Source: Limnomonas spitsbergensis
Taxonomy: Eukaryota; Chlorophyta; Chlorophyceae; Chlamydomonadales
Reading direction: 5' to 3'
DNA length: 64,000 bases
NCBI GenBank assembly: GCA_037349105.1
Contig: JAYJMM010000109.1
Location: 2,059,001 to 2,123,000 of the forward strand
The notes under the pieces: generated by a model
The model's database searches: none
What the model was told of the DNA's origin: nothing
The model's input: the letters and a program-made list of their open reading frames with translations, nothing else
In this document: one piece after another, positions 24,501 to 36,500 of the stretch
Layout of the letters: every line of letters begins with the position of its first letter
Numbering within the stretch: position 1 is the stretch's first letter
Position numbers and translations under genes: made by a program

Positions 24501-27500
24501 CTGGTTGGGGAGGGTGATGTACGGGCTTGGAATAGGTGATCATGGGATTCTGCCTAATGGTGTCAGCTGGCCTCTTGATTGACCTCTGGTTGGGGAGGGT
24601 GATGTACGGGCTTGGAATAGGTGATCATGGGATTCTGCCTAATGGTGTCAGCTGGCCTCTTGATTGACCTCTGGTTGGGGAGGGTGATGTACGGGCTTGG
24701 AATAGGTGATCATGGGATTCTGCCTAATGGTGTCAGCTGGCCTCTTGATTGACCTCTGGTTGGGGAGGGTGATGTACGGGCTTGGAATAGGTGATCATGG
24801 GATTCTGCCTAATGGTGTCAGCTGGCCTCTTGATTGACCTCTGGTTGGGGAGGGTGATGTACGGGCTTGGAATAGGTGATCATGGGATTCTGCCTAATGG
24901 TGTCAGCTGGCCTCTTGATTGACCTCTGGTTGGGGAGGGTGATGTACGGGCTTGGAATAGGTGATCATGGGATTCTGCCTAATGGTGTCAGCTGGCCTCT
25001 TGATTGACCTCTGGTTGGGGAGGGTGATGTACGGGCTTGGAATAGGTGATCATGGGATTCTGCCTAATGGTGTCAGCTGGCCTCTTGATTGACCTCTGGT
25101 TGGGGAGGGTGATGTACGGGCTTGGAATAGGTGATCATGGGATTCTGCCTAATGGTGTCAGCTGGCCTCTTGATTGACCTCTGGTTGGGGAGGGTGATGT
25201 ACGGGCTTGGAATAGGTGATCATGGGATTCTGCCTAATGGTGTCAGCTGGCCTCTTGATTGACCTCTGGTTGGGGAGGGTGATGTACGGGCTTGGAATAG
25301 GTGATCATGGGATTCTGCCTAATGGTGTCAGCTGGCCTCTTGATTGACCTCTGGTTGGGGAGGGTGATGTACGGGCTTGGAATAGGTGATCATGGGATTC
25401 TGCCTAATGGTGTCAGCTGGCCTCTTGATTGACCTCTGGTTGGGGAGGGTGATGTACGGGCTTGGAATAGGTGATCATGGGATTCTGCCTAATGGTGTCA
25501 GCTGGCCTCTTGATTGACCTCTGGTTGGGGAGGGTGATGTACGGGCTTGGAATAGGTGATCATGGGATTCTGCCTAATGGTGTCAGCTGGCCTCTTGATT
25601 GACCTCTGGTTGGGGAGGGTGATGTACGGGCTTGGAATAGGTGATCATGGGATTCTGCCTAATGGTGTCAGCTGGCCTCTTGATTGACCTCTGGTTGGGG
25701 AGGGTGATGTACGGGCTTGGAATAGGTGATCATGGGATTCTGCCTAATGGTGTCAGCTGGCCTCTTGATTGACCTCTGGTTGGGGAGGGTGATGTACGGG
25801 CTTGGAATAGGTGATCATGGGATTCTGCCTAATGGTGTCAGCTGGCCTCTTGATTGACCTCTGGTTGGGGAGGGTGATGTACGGGCTTGGAATAGGTGAT
25901 CATGGGATTCTGCCTAATGGTGTCAGCTGGCCTCTTGATTGACCTCTGGTTGGGGAGGGTGATGTACGGGCTTGGAATAGGTGATCATGGGATTCTGCCT
26001 AATGGTGTCAGCTGGCCTCTTGATTGACCTCTGGTTGGGGAGGGTGATGTACGGGCTTGGAATAGGTGATCATGGGATTCTGCCTAATGGTGTCAGCTGG
26101 CCTCTTGATTGACCTCTGGTTGGGGAGGGTGATGTACGGGCTTGGAATAGGTGATCATGGGATTCTGCCTAATGGTGTCAGCTGGCCTCTTGATTGACCT
26201 CTGGTTGGGGAGGGTGATGTACGGGCTTGGAATAGGTGATCATGGGATTCTGCCTAATGGTGTCAGCTGGCCTCTTGATTGACCTCTGGTTGGGGAGGGT
26301 GATGTACGGGCTTGGAATAGGTGATCATGGGATTCTGCCTAATGGTGTCAGCTGGCCTCTTGATTGACCTCTGGTTGGGGAGGGTGATGTACGGGCTTGG
26401 AATAGGTGATCATGGGATTCTGCCTAATGGTGTCAGCTGGCCTCTTGATTGACCTCTGGTTGGGGAGGGTGATGTACGGGCTTGGAATAGGTGATCATGG
26501 GATTCTGCCTAATGGTGTCAGCTGGCCTCTTGATTGACCTCTGGTTGGGGAGGGTGATGTACGGGCTTGGAATAGGTGATCATGGGATTCTGCCTAATGG
26601 TGTCAGCTGGCCTCTTGATTGACCTCTGGTTGGGGAGGGTGATGTACGGGCTTGGAATAGGTGATCATGGGATTCTGCCTAATGGTGTCAGCTGGCCTCT
26701 TGATTGACCTCTGGTTGGGGAGGGTGATGTACGGGCTTGGAATAGGTGATCATGGGATTCTGCCTAATGGTGTCAGCTGGCCTCTTGATTGACCTCTGGT
26801 TGGGGAGGGTGATGTACGGGCTTGGAATAGGTGATCATGGGATTCTGCCTAATGGTGTCAGCTGGCCTCTTGATTGACCTCTGGTTGGGGAGGGTGATGT
26901 ACGGGCTTGGAATAGGTGATCATGGGATTCTGCCTAATGGTGTCAGCTGGCCTCTTGATTGACCTCTGGTTGGGGAGGGTGATGTACGGGCTTGGAATAG
27001 GTGATCATGGGATTCTGCCTAATGGTGTCAGCTGGCCTCTTGATTGACCTCTGGTTGGGGAGGGTGATGTACGGGCTTGGAATAGGTGATCATGGGATTC
27101 TGCCTAATGGTGTCAGCTGGCCTCTTGATTGACCTCTGGTTGGGGAGGGTGATGTACGGGCTTGGAATAGGTGATCATGGGATTCTGCCTAATGGTGTCA
27201 GCTGGCCTCTTGATTGACCTCTGGTTGGGGAGGGTGATGTACGGGCTTGGAATAGGTGATCATGGGATTCTGCCTAATGGTGTCAGCTGGCCTCTTGATT
27301 GACCTCTGGTTGGGGAGGGTGATGTACGGGCTTGGAATAGGTGATCATGGGATTCTGCCTAATGGTGTCAGCTGGCCTCTTGATTGACCTCTGGTTGGGG
27401 AGGGTGATGTACGGGCTTGGAATAGGTGATCATGGGATTCTGCCTAATGGTGTCAGCTGGCCTCCTTGATTGACCTCTGGTTGGGGAGGGTGATGTACGG

Positions 27501-30500
27501 GCTTGGAATAGGTGATCATGGGATTCTGCCTAATGGTGTCAGCTGGCCTCTTGATTGACCTCTGGTTGGGGAGGGTGATGTACGGGCTTGGAATAGGTGA
27601 TCATGGGATTCTGCCTAATGGTGTCAGCTGGCCTCTTGATTGACCTCTGGTTGGGGAGGGTGATGTACGGGCTTGGAATAGGTGATCATGGGATTCTGCC
27701 TAATGGTGTCAGCTGGCCTCTTGATTGACCTCTGGTTGGGGAGGGTGATGTACGGGCTTGGAATAGGTGATCATGGGATTCTGCCTAATGGTGTCAGCTG
27801 GCCTCTTGATTGACCTCTGGTTGGGGAGGGTGATGTACGGGCTTGGAATAGGTGATCATGGGATTCTGCCTAATGGTGTCAGCTGGCCTCTTGATTGACC
27901 TCTGGTTGGGGAGGGTGATGTACGGGCTTGGAATAGGTGATCATGGGATTCTGCCTAATGGTGTCAGCTGGCCTCTTGATTGACCTCTGGTTGGGGAGGG
28001 TGATGTACGGGCTTGGAATAGGTGATCATGGGATTCTGCCTAATGGTGTCAGCTGGCCTCTTGATTGACCTCTGGTTGGGGAGGGTGATGTACGGGCTTG
28101 GAATAGGTGATCATGGGATTCTGCCTAATGGTGTCAGCTGGCCTCTTGATTGACCTCTGGTTGGGGAGGGTGATGTACGGGCTTGGAATAGGTGATCATG
28201 GGATTCTGCCTAATGGTGTCAGCTGGCCTCTTGATTGACCTCTGGTTGGGGAGGGTGATGTACGGGCTTGGAATAGGTGATCATGGGATTCTGCCTAATG
28301 GTGTCAGCTGGCCTCTTGATTGACCTCTGGTTGGGGAGGGTGATGTACGGGCTTGGAATAGGTGATCATGGGATTCTGCCTAATGGTGTCAGCTGGCCTC
28401 TTGATTGACCTCTGGTTGGGGAGGGTGATGTACGGGCTTGGAATAGGTGATCATGGGATTCTGCCTAATGGTGTCAGCTGGCCTCTTGATTGACCTCTGG
28501 TTGGGGAGGGTGATGTACGGGCTTGGAATAGGTGATCATGGGATTCTGCCTAATGGTGTCAGCTGGCCTCTTGATTGACCTCTGGTTGGGGAGGGTGATG
28601 TACGGGCTTGGAATAGGTGATCATGGGATTCTGCCTAATGGTGTCAGCTGGCCTCTTGATTGACCTCTGGTTGGGGAGGGTGATGTACGGGCTTGGAATA
28701 GGTGATCATGGGATTCTGCCTAATGGTGTCAGCTGGCCTCTTGATTGACCTCTGGTTGGGGAGGGTGATGTACGGGCTTGGAATAGGTGATCATGGGATT
28801 CTGCCTAATGGTGTCAGCTGGCCTCTTGATTGACCTCTGGTTGGGGAGGGTGATGTACGGGCTTGGAATAGGTGATCATGGGATTCTGCCTAATGGTGTC
28901 AGCTGGCCTCTTGATTGACCTCTGGTTGGGGAGGGTGATGTACGGGCTTGGAATAGGTGATCATGGGATTCTGCCTAATGGTGTCAGCTGGCCTCTTGAT
29001 TGACCTCTGGTTGGGGAGGGTGATGTACGGGCTTGGAATAGGTGATCATGGGATTCTGCCTAATGGTGTCAGCTGGCCTCTTGATTGACCTCTGGTTGGG
29101 GAGGGTGATGTACGGGCTTGGAATAGGTGATCATGGGATTCTGCCTAATGGTGTCAGCTGGCCTCTTGATTGACCTCTGGTTGGGGAGGGTGATGTACGG
29201 GCTTGGAATAGGTGATCATGGGATTCTGCCTAATGGTGTCAGCTGGCCTCTTGATTGACCTCTGGTTGGGGAGGGTGATGTACGGGCTTGGAATAGGTGA
29301 TCATGGGATTCTGCCTAATGGTGTCAGCTGGCCTCTTGATTGACCTCTGGTTGGGGAGGGTGATGTACGGGCTTGGAATAGGTGATCATGGGATTCTGCC
29401 TAATGGTGTCAGCTGGCCTCTTGATTGACCTCTGGTTGGGGAGGGTGATGTACGGGCTTGGAATAGGTGATCATGGGATTCTGCCTAATGGTGTCAGCTG
29501 GCCTCTTGATTGACCTCTGGTTGGGGAGGGTGATGTACGGGCTTGGAATAGGTGATCATGGGATTCTGCCTAATGGTGTCAGCTGGCCTCTTGATTGACC
29601 TCTGGTTGGGGAGGGTGATGTACGGGCTTGGAATAGGTGATCATGGGATTCTGCCTAATGGTGTCAGCTGGCCTCTTGATTGACCTCTGGTTGGGGAGGG
29701 TGATGTACGGGCTTGGAATAGGTGATCATGGGATTCTGCCTAATGGTGTCAGCTGGCCTCTTGATTGACCTCTGGTTGGGGAGGGTGATGTACGGGCTTG
29801 GAATAGGTGATCATGGGATTCTGCCTAATGGTGTCAGCTGGCCTCTTGATTGACCTCTGGTTGGGGAGGGTGATGTACGGGCTTGGAATAGGTGATCATG
29901 GGATTCTGCCTAATGGTGTCAGCTGGCCTCTTGATTGACCTCTGGTTGGGGAGGGTGATGTACGGGCTTGGAATAGGTGATCATGGGATTCTGCCTAATG
30001 GTGTCAGCTGCCTCCTTGATTGACCTCTGGTTGGGGAGGGTGATGTACGGGCTTGGAATAGGTGATCATGGGATTCTGCCTAATGGTGTCAGCTGGCCTC
30101 TTGATTGACCTCTGGTTGGGGAGGGTGATGTACGGGCTTGGAATAGGTGATCATGGGATTCTGCCTAATGGTGTCAGCTGGCCTCTTGATTGACCTCTGG
30201 TTGGGGAGGGTGATGTACGGGCTTGGAATAGGTGATCATGGGATTCTGCCTAATGGTGTCAGCTGGCCTCTTGATTGACCTCTGGTTGGGGAGGGTGATG
30301 TACGGGCTTGGAATAGGTGATCATGGGATTCTGCCTAATGGTGTCAGCTGGCCTCTTGATTGACCTCTGGTTGGGGAGGGTGATGTACGGGCTTGGAATA
30401 GGTGATCATGGGATTCTGCCTAATGGTGTCAGCTGGCCTCTTGATTGACCTCTGGTTGGGGAGGGTGATGTACGGGCTTGGAATAGGTGATCATGGGATT

Positions 30501-33500
30501 CTGCCTAATGGTGTCAGCTGGCCTCTTGATTGACCTCTGGTTGGGGAGGGTGATGTACGGGCTTGGAATAGGTGATCATGGGATTCTGCCTAATGGTGTC
30601 AGCTGGCCTCTTGATTGACCTCTGGTTGGGGAGGGTGATGTACGGGCTTGGAATAGGTGATCATGGGATTCTGCCTAATGGTGTCAGCTGGCCTCTTGAT
30701 TGACCTCTGGTTGGGGAGGGTGATGTACGGGCTTGGAATAGGTGATCATGGGATTCTGCCTAATGGTGTCAGCTGGCCTCTTGATTGACCTCTGGTTGGG
30801 GAGGGTGATGTACGGGCTTGGAATAGGTGATCATGGGATTCTGCCTAATGGTGTCAGCTGGCCTCTTGATTGACCTCTGGTTGGGGAGGGTGATGTACGG
30901 GCTTGGAATAGGTGATCATGGGATTCTGCCTAATGGTGTCAGCTGGCCTCTTGATTGACCTCTGGTTGGGGAGGGTGATGTACGGGCTTGGAATAGGTGA
31001 TCATGGGATTCTGCCTAATGGTGTCAGCTGGCCTCTTGATTGACCTCTGGTTGGGGAGGGTGATGTACGGGCTTGGAATAGGTGATCATGGGATTCTGCC
31101 TAATGGTGTCAGCTGGCCTCTTGATTGACCTCTGGTTGGGGAGGGTGATGTACGGGCTTGGAATAGGTGATCATGGGATTCTGCCTAATGGTGTCAGCTG
31201 GCCTCTTGATTGACCTCTGGTTGGGGAGGGTGATGTACGGGCTTGGAATAGGTGATCATGGGATTCTGCCTAATGGTGTCAGCTGGCCTCTTGATTGACC
31301 TCTGGTTGGGGAGGGTGATGTACGGGCTTGGAATAGGTGATCATGGGATTCTGCCTAATGGTGTCAGCTGGCCTCTTGATTGACCTCTGGTTGGGGAGGG
31401 TGATGTACGGGCTTGGAATAGGTGATCATGGGATTCTGCCTAATGGTGTCAGCTGGCCTCCTTGATTGACCTCTGGTTGGGGAGGGTGATGTACGGGCTT
31501 GGAATAGGTGATCATGGGATTCTGCCTAATGGTGTCAGCTGGCCTCTTGATTGACCTCTGGTTGGGGAGGGTGATGTACGGGCTTGGAATAGGTGATCAT
31601 GGGATTCTGCCTAATGGTGTCAGCTGGCCTCCTTGATTGACCTCTGGTTGGGGAGGGTGATGTACGGGCTTGGAATAGGTGATCATGGGATTCTGCCTAA
31701 TGGTGTCAGCTGGCCTCTTGATTGACCTCTGGTTGGGGAGGGTGATGTACGGGCTTGGAATAGGTGATCATGGGATTCTGCCTAATGGTGTCAGCTGGCC
31801 TCTTGATTGACCTCTGGTTGGGGAGGGTGATGTACGGGCTTGGAATAGGTGATCATGGGATTCTGCCTAATGGTGTCAGCTGGCCTCTTGATTGACCTCT
31901 GGTTGGGGAGGGTGATGTACGGGCTTGGAATAGGTGATCATGGGATTCTGCCTAATGGTGTCAGCTGGCCTCTTGATTGACCTCTGGTTGGGGAGGGTGA
32001 TGTACGGGCTTGGAATAGGTGATCATGGGATTCTGCCTAATGGTGTCAGCTGGCCTCTTGATTGACCTCTGGTTGGGGAGGGTGATGTACGGGCTTGGAA
32101 TAGGTGATCATGGGATTCTGCCTAATGGTGTCAGCTGGCCTCTTGATTGACCTCTGGTTGGGGAGGGTGATGTACGGGCTTGGAATAGGTGATCATGGGA
32201 TTCTGCCTAATGGTGTCAGCTGGCCTCTTGATTGACCTCTGGTTGGGGAGGGTGATGTACGGGCTTGGAATAGGTGATCATGGGATTCTGCCTAATGGTG
32301 TCAGCTGGCCTCTTGATTGACCTCTGGTTGGGGAGGGTGATGTACGGGCTTGGAATAGGTGATCATGGGATTCTGCCTAATGGTGTCAGCTGGCCTCTTG
32401 ATTGACCTCTGGTTGGGGAGGGTGATGTACGGGCTTGGAATAGGTGATCATGGGATTCTGCCTAATGGTGTCAGCTGGCCTCTTGATTGACCTCTGGTTG
32501 GGGAGGGTGATGTACGGGCTTGGAATAGGTGATCATGGGATTCTGCCTAATGGTGTCAGCTGGCCTCTTGATTGACCTCTGGTTGGGGAGGGTGATGTAC
32601 GGGCTTGGAATAGGTGATCATGGGATTCTGCCTAATGGTGTCAGCTGGCCTCTTGATTGACCTCTGGTTGGGGAGGGTGATGTACGGGCTTGGAATAGGT
32701 GATCATGGGATTCTGCCTAATGGTGTCAGCTGGCCTCTTGATTGACCTCTGGTTGGGGAGGGTGATGTACGGGCTTGGAATAGGTGATCATGGGATTCTG
32801 CCTAATGGTGTCAGCTGGCCTCTTGATTGACCTCTGGTTGGGGAGGGTGATGTACGGGCTTGGAATAGGTGATCATGGGATTCTGCCTAATGGTGTCAGC
32901 TGCCTCCTTGATTGACCTCTGGTTGGGGAGGGTGATGTACGGGCTTGGAATAGGTGATCATGGGATTCTGCCTAATGGTGTCAGCTGGCCTCTTGATTGA
33001 CCTCTGGTTGGGGAGGGTGATGTACGGGCTTGGAATAGGTGATCATGGGATTCTGCCTAATGGTGTCAGCTGGCCTCTTGATTGACCTCTGGTTGGGGAG
33101 GGTGATGTACGGGCTTGGAATAGGTGATCATGGGATTCTGCCTAATGGTGTCAGCTGGCCTCCTTGATTGACCTCTGGTTGGGGAGGGTGATGTACGGGC
33201 TTGGAATAGGTGATCATGGGATTCTGCCTAATGGTGTCAGCTGGCCTCTTGATTGACCTCTGGTTGGGGAGGGTGATGTACGGGCTTGGAATAGGTGATC
33301 ATGGGATTCTGCCTAATGGTGTCAGCTGGCCTCTTGATTGACCTCTGGTTGGGGAGGGTGATGTACGGGCTTGGAATAGGTGATCATGGGATTCTGCCTA
33401 ATGGTGTCAGCTGCCTCCTTGATTGACCTCTGGTTGGGGAGGGTGATGTACAGGCTTGGAATAGGTGATCATGGGATTCTGCCTAATGGTGTCAGCTGGC

Positions 33501-36500
33501 CTCTTGATTGACCTCTGGTTGGGGAGGGTGATGTACGGGCTTGGAATAGGTGATCATGGGATTCTGCCTAATGGTGTCAGCTGGCCTCTTGATTGACCTC
33601 TGGTTGGGGAGGGTGATGTACGGGCTTGGAATAGGTGATCATGGGATTCTGCCTAATGGTGTCAGCTGGCCTCTTGATTGACCTCTGGTTGGGGAGGGTG
33701 ATGTACGGGCTTGGAATAGGTGATCATGGGATTCTGCCTAATGGTGTCAGCTGGCCTCTTGATTGACCTCTGGTTGGGGAGGGTGATGTACGGGCTTGGA
33801 ATAGGTGATCATGGGATTCTGCCTAATGGTGTCAGCTGGCCTCTTGATTGACCTCTGGTTGGGGAGGGTGATGTACGGGCTTGGAATAGGTGATCATGGG
33901 ATTCTGCCTAATGGTGTCAGCTGCCTCCTTGATTGACCTCTGGTTGGGGAGGGTGATGTACGGGCTTGGAATAGGTGATCATGGGATTCTGCCTAATGGT
34001 GTCAGCTGGCCCCTTGATTGACCTCTGGTTGGGGAGGGTGATGTACGGGCTTGGAATAGGTGATCATGGGATTCTGCCTAATGGTGTCAGCTGGCCTCTT
34101 GATTGACCTCTGGTTGGGGAGGGTGATGTACGGGCTTGGAATAGGTGATCATGGGAGTCTGCCTAATGGTGTCAGCTGCCTCCTTGATTGACCTCTGGTT
34201 GGGGAGGGTGATGTACGGGCTTGGAATAGGTGATCATGGGATTCTGCCTAATGGTGTCAGCTGGCCTCTTGATTGACCTCTGGTTGGGGAGGGTGATGTA
34301 CGGGCTTGGAATAGGTGATCATGGGATTCTGCCTAATGGTGTCAGCTGGCCTCTTGATTGACCTCTGGTTGGGGAGGGTGATGTACGGGCTTGGAATAGG
34401 TGATCATGGGATTCTGCCTAATGGTGTCAGCTGGCATCTTGATTGACCTCTGGTTGGGGAGGGTGATGTACGGGCTTGGAATAGGTGATCATGGGATTCT
34501 GCCTAATGGTGTCAGCTGGCCTCTTGATTGACCTCTGGTTGGGGAGGGTGATGTACGGGCTTGGAATAGGTGATCATGGGATTCTGCCTAATGGTGTCAG
34601 CTGGCCTCTTGATTGACCTTTGGTTGGGGAGGGTGATGTACGGGCTTGGAATAGGTGATCATGGGATTCTGCCTAATGGTGTCAGCTGGCCTCTTGATCG
34701 ACCTCTGGTTGGGGAGGGTGATGTACGGGCTTGGAATAGGTGATCATGGGATTCTGCCTAATGGTGTCAGCTGCCTCCTTGATTGACCTCTGGTTGGGGA
34801 GGGTGATGTACGGGCTTGGAATAGGTGATCATGGGATTCTGCCTAATGGTGTCAGCTGGCCTCTTGATTGACCTCTGGTTGGGGAGGGTGATGTACGGGC
34901 TTGGAATAGGTGATCATGGGATTCTGCCTAATGGTGTCAGCTGGCCTCTTGATTGCCCTCTGGTTGGGAAGGGTGATGTACGGGCTTGGAATAGGTGATC
35001 ATGGGATTCTGCCTAATGGTGTCAGCTGGCCTCTTGATTGACCTCTGGTTGGGGAGGGTGATGTACGGGCTTGGAATAGGTGATCATGGGATTCTGCCTA
35101 ATGGTGTCAGCTGGCCTCTTGATTGACCTCTGGTTGGGGAGGGTGATGTACGGGCTTGGAATAGGTGATCATGGGATTCTGCCTAATGGTGTCAGCTGGC
35201 CTCTTGATTGACCTCTGGTTGGGAAGGGTGATGTACGGGCTTGGAATAGGTGATCATGGGATTCTGCCTAATGGTGTCAGCTGGCCTCTTGATTGACCTC
35301 TGGTTGGGGAGGGTGATGTACAGGCTTGGAATAGGTGATCATGGGATTCTGCCTAATGGTGTCAGCTGCCTCCTTGATTGACCTCTGGTTGGGGAGGGTG
35401 ATGTACGGGCTTGGAATAGGTGATCATGGGATTCTGCCTAATGGTGTCAGCTGGCCTCTTGATTGACCTCTGGTTGGGGAGGGTGATGTACAGGCTTGGA
35501 ATAGGTGATCATGGGATTCTGCCTAATGGTGTCAGCTGGCCTCTTGATTGACCTCTGGTTGGGGAGGGTGATGTACGGGCTTGGAATAGGTGATCATGGG
35601 ATTCTGCCTAATGGTGTCAGCTGGCCTCTTGATTGACCTCTGGTTGGGGAGGGTGATGTACGGGCTTGGAATAGGTGATCATGGGATTCTGCCTAATGGT
35701 GTCAGCTGGCCCCTTGATTGACCTCTGGTTGGGGAGGGTGATGTACAGGCTTGGAATAGGTGATCATGGGATTCTGCCTAATGGTGTCAGCTGGCCTCTT
35801 GATTGACCTCTGGTTGGGGAGGGTGATGTACGGGCTTGGAATAGGTGATCATGGGATTCTGCCTAATGGTGTCAGCTGGCCTCTTGATTGACCTCTGGTT
35901 GGGGAGGGTGATGTACGGGCTTGGAATAGGTGATCATGGGATTCTGCCTAATGGTGTCAGCTGGCCTCTTGATTGACCTCTGGTTGGGGAGGGTGATGTA
36001 CGGGCTTGGAATAGGTGATCATGGGATTCTGCCTAATGGTGTCAGCTGGCCTCTTGATTGACCTCTGGTTGGGGAGGGTGATGTACGGGCTTGGAATAGG
36101 TGATCATGGGATTCTGCCTAATGGTGTCAGCTGGCCTCTTGATTGACCTCTGGTTGGGGAGGGTGATGTACGGGCTTGGAATAGGTGATCATGGGATTCT
36201 GCCTAATGGTGTCAGCTGGCCTCTTGATTGACCTCTGGTTGGGGAGGGTGATGTACGGGCTTGGAATAGGTGATCATGGGATTCTGCCTAATGGTGTCAG
36301 CTGGCCTCTTGATTGACCTCTGGTTGGGGAGGGTGATGTACGGGCTTGGAATAGGTGATCATGGGATTCTGCCTAATGGTGTCAGCTGCCTCCTTGATTG
36401 ACCTCTGGTTGGGGAGGGTGATGTACGGGCTTGGAATAGGTGATCATGGGATTCTGCCTAATGGTGTCAGCTGGCCTCTTGATTGACCTCTGGTTGGGGA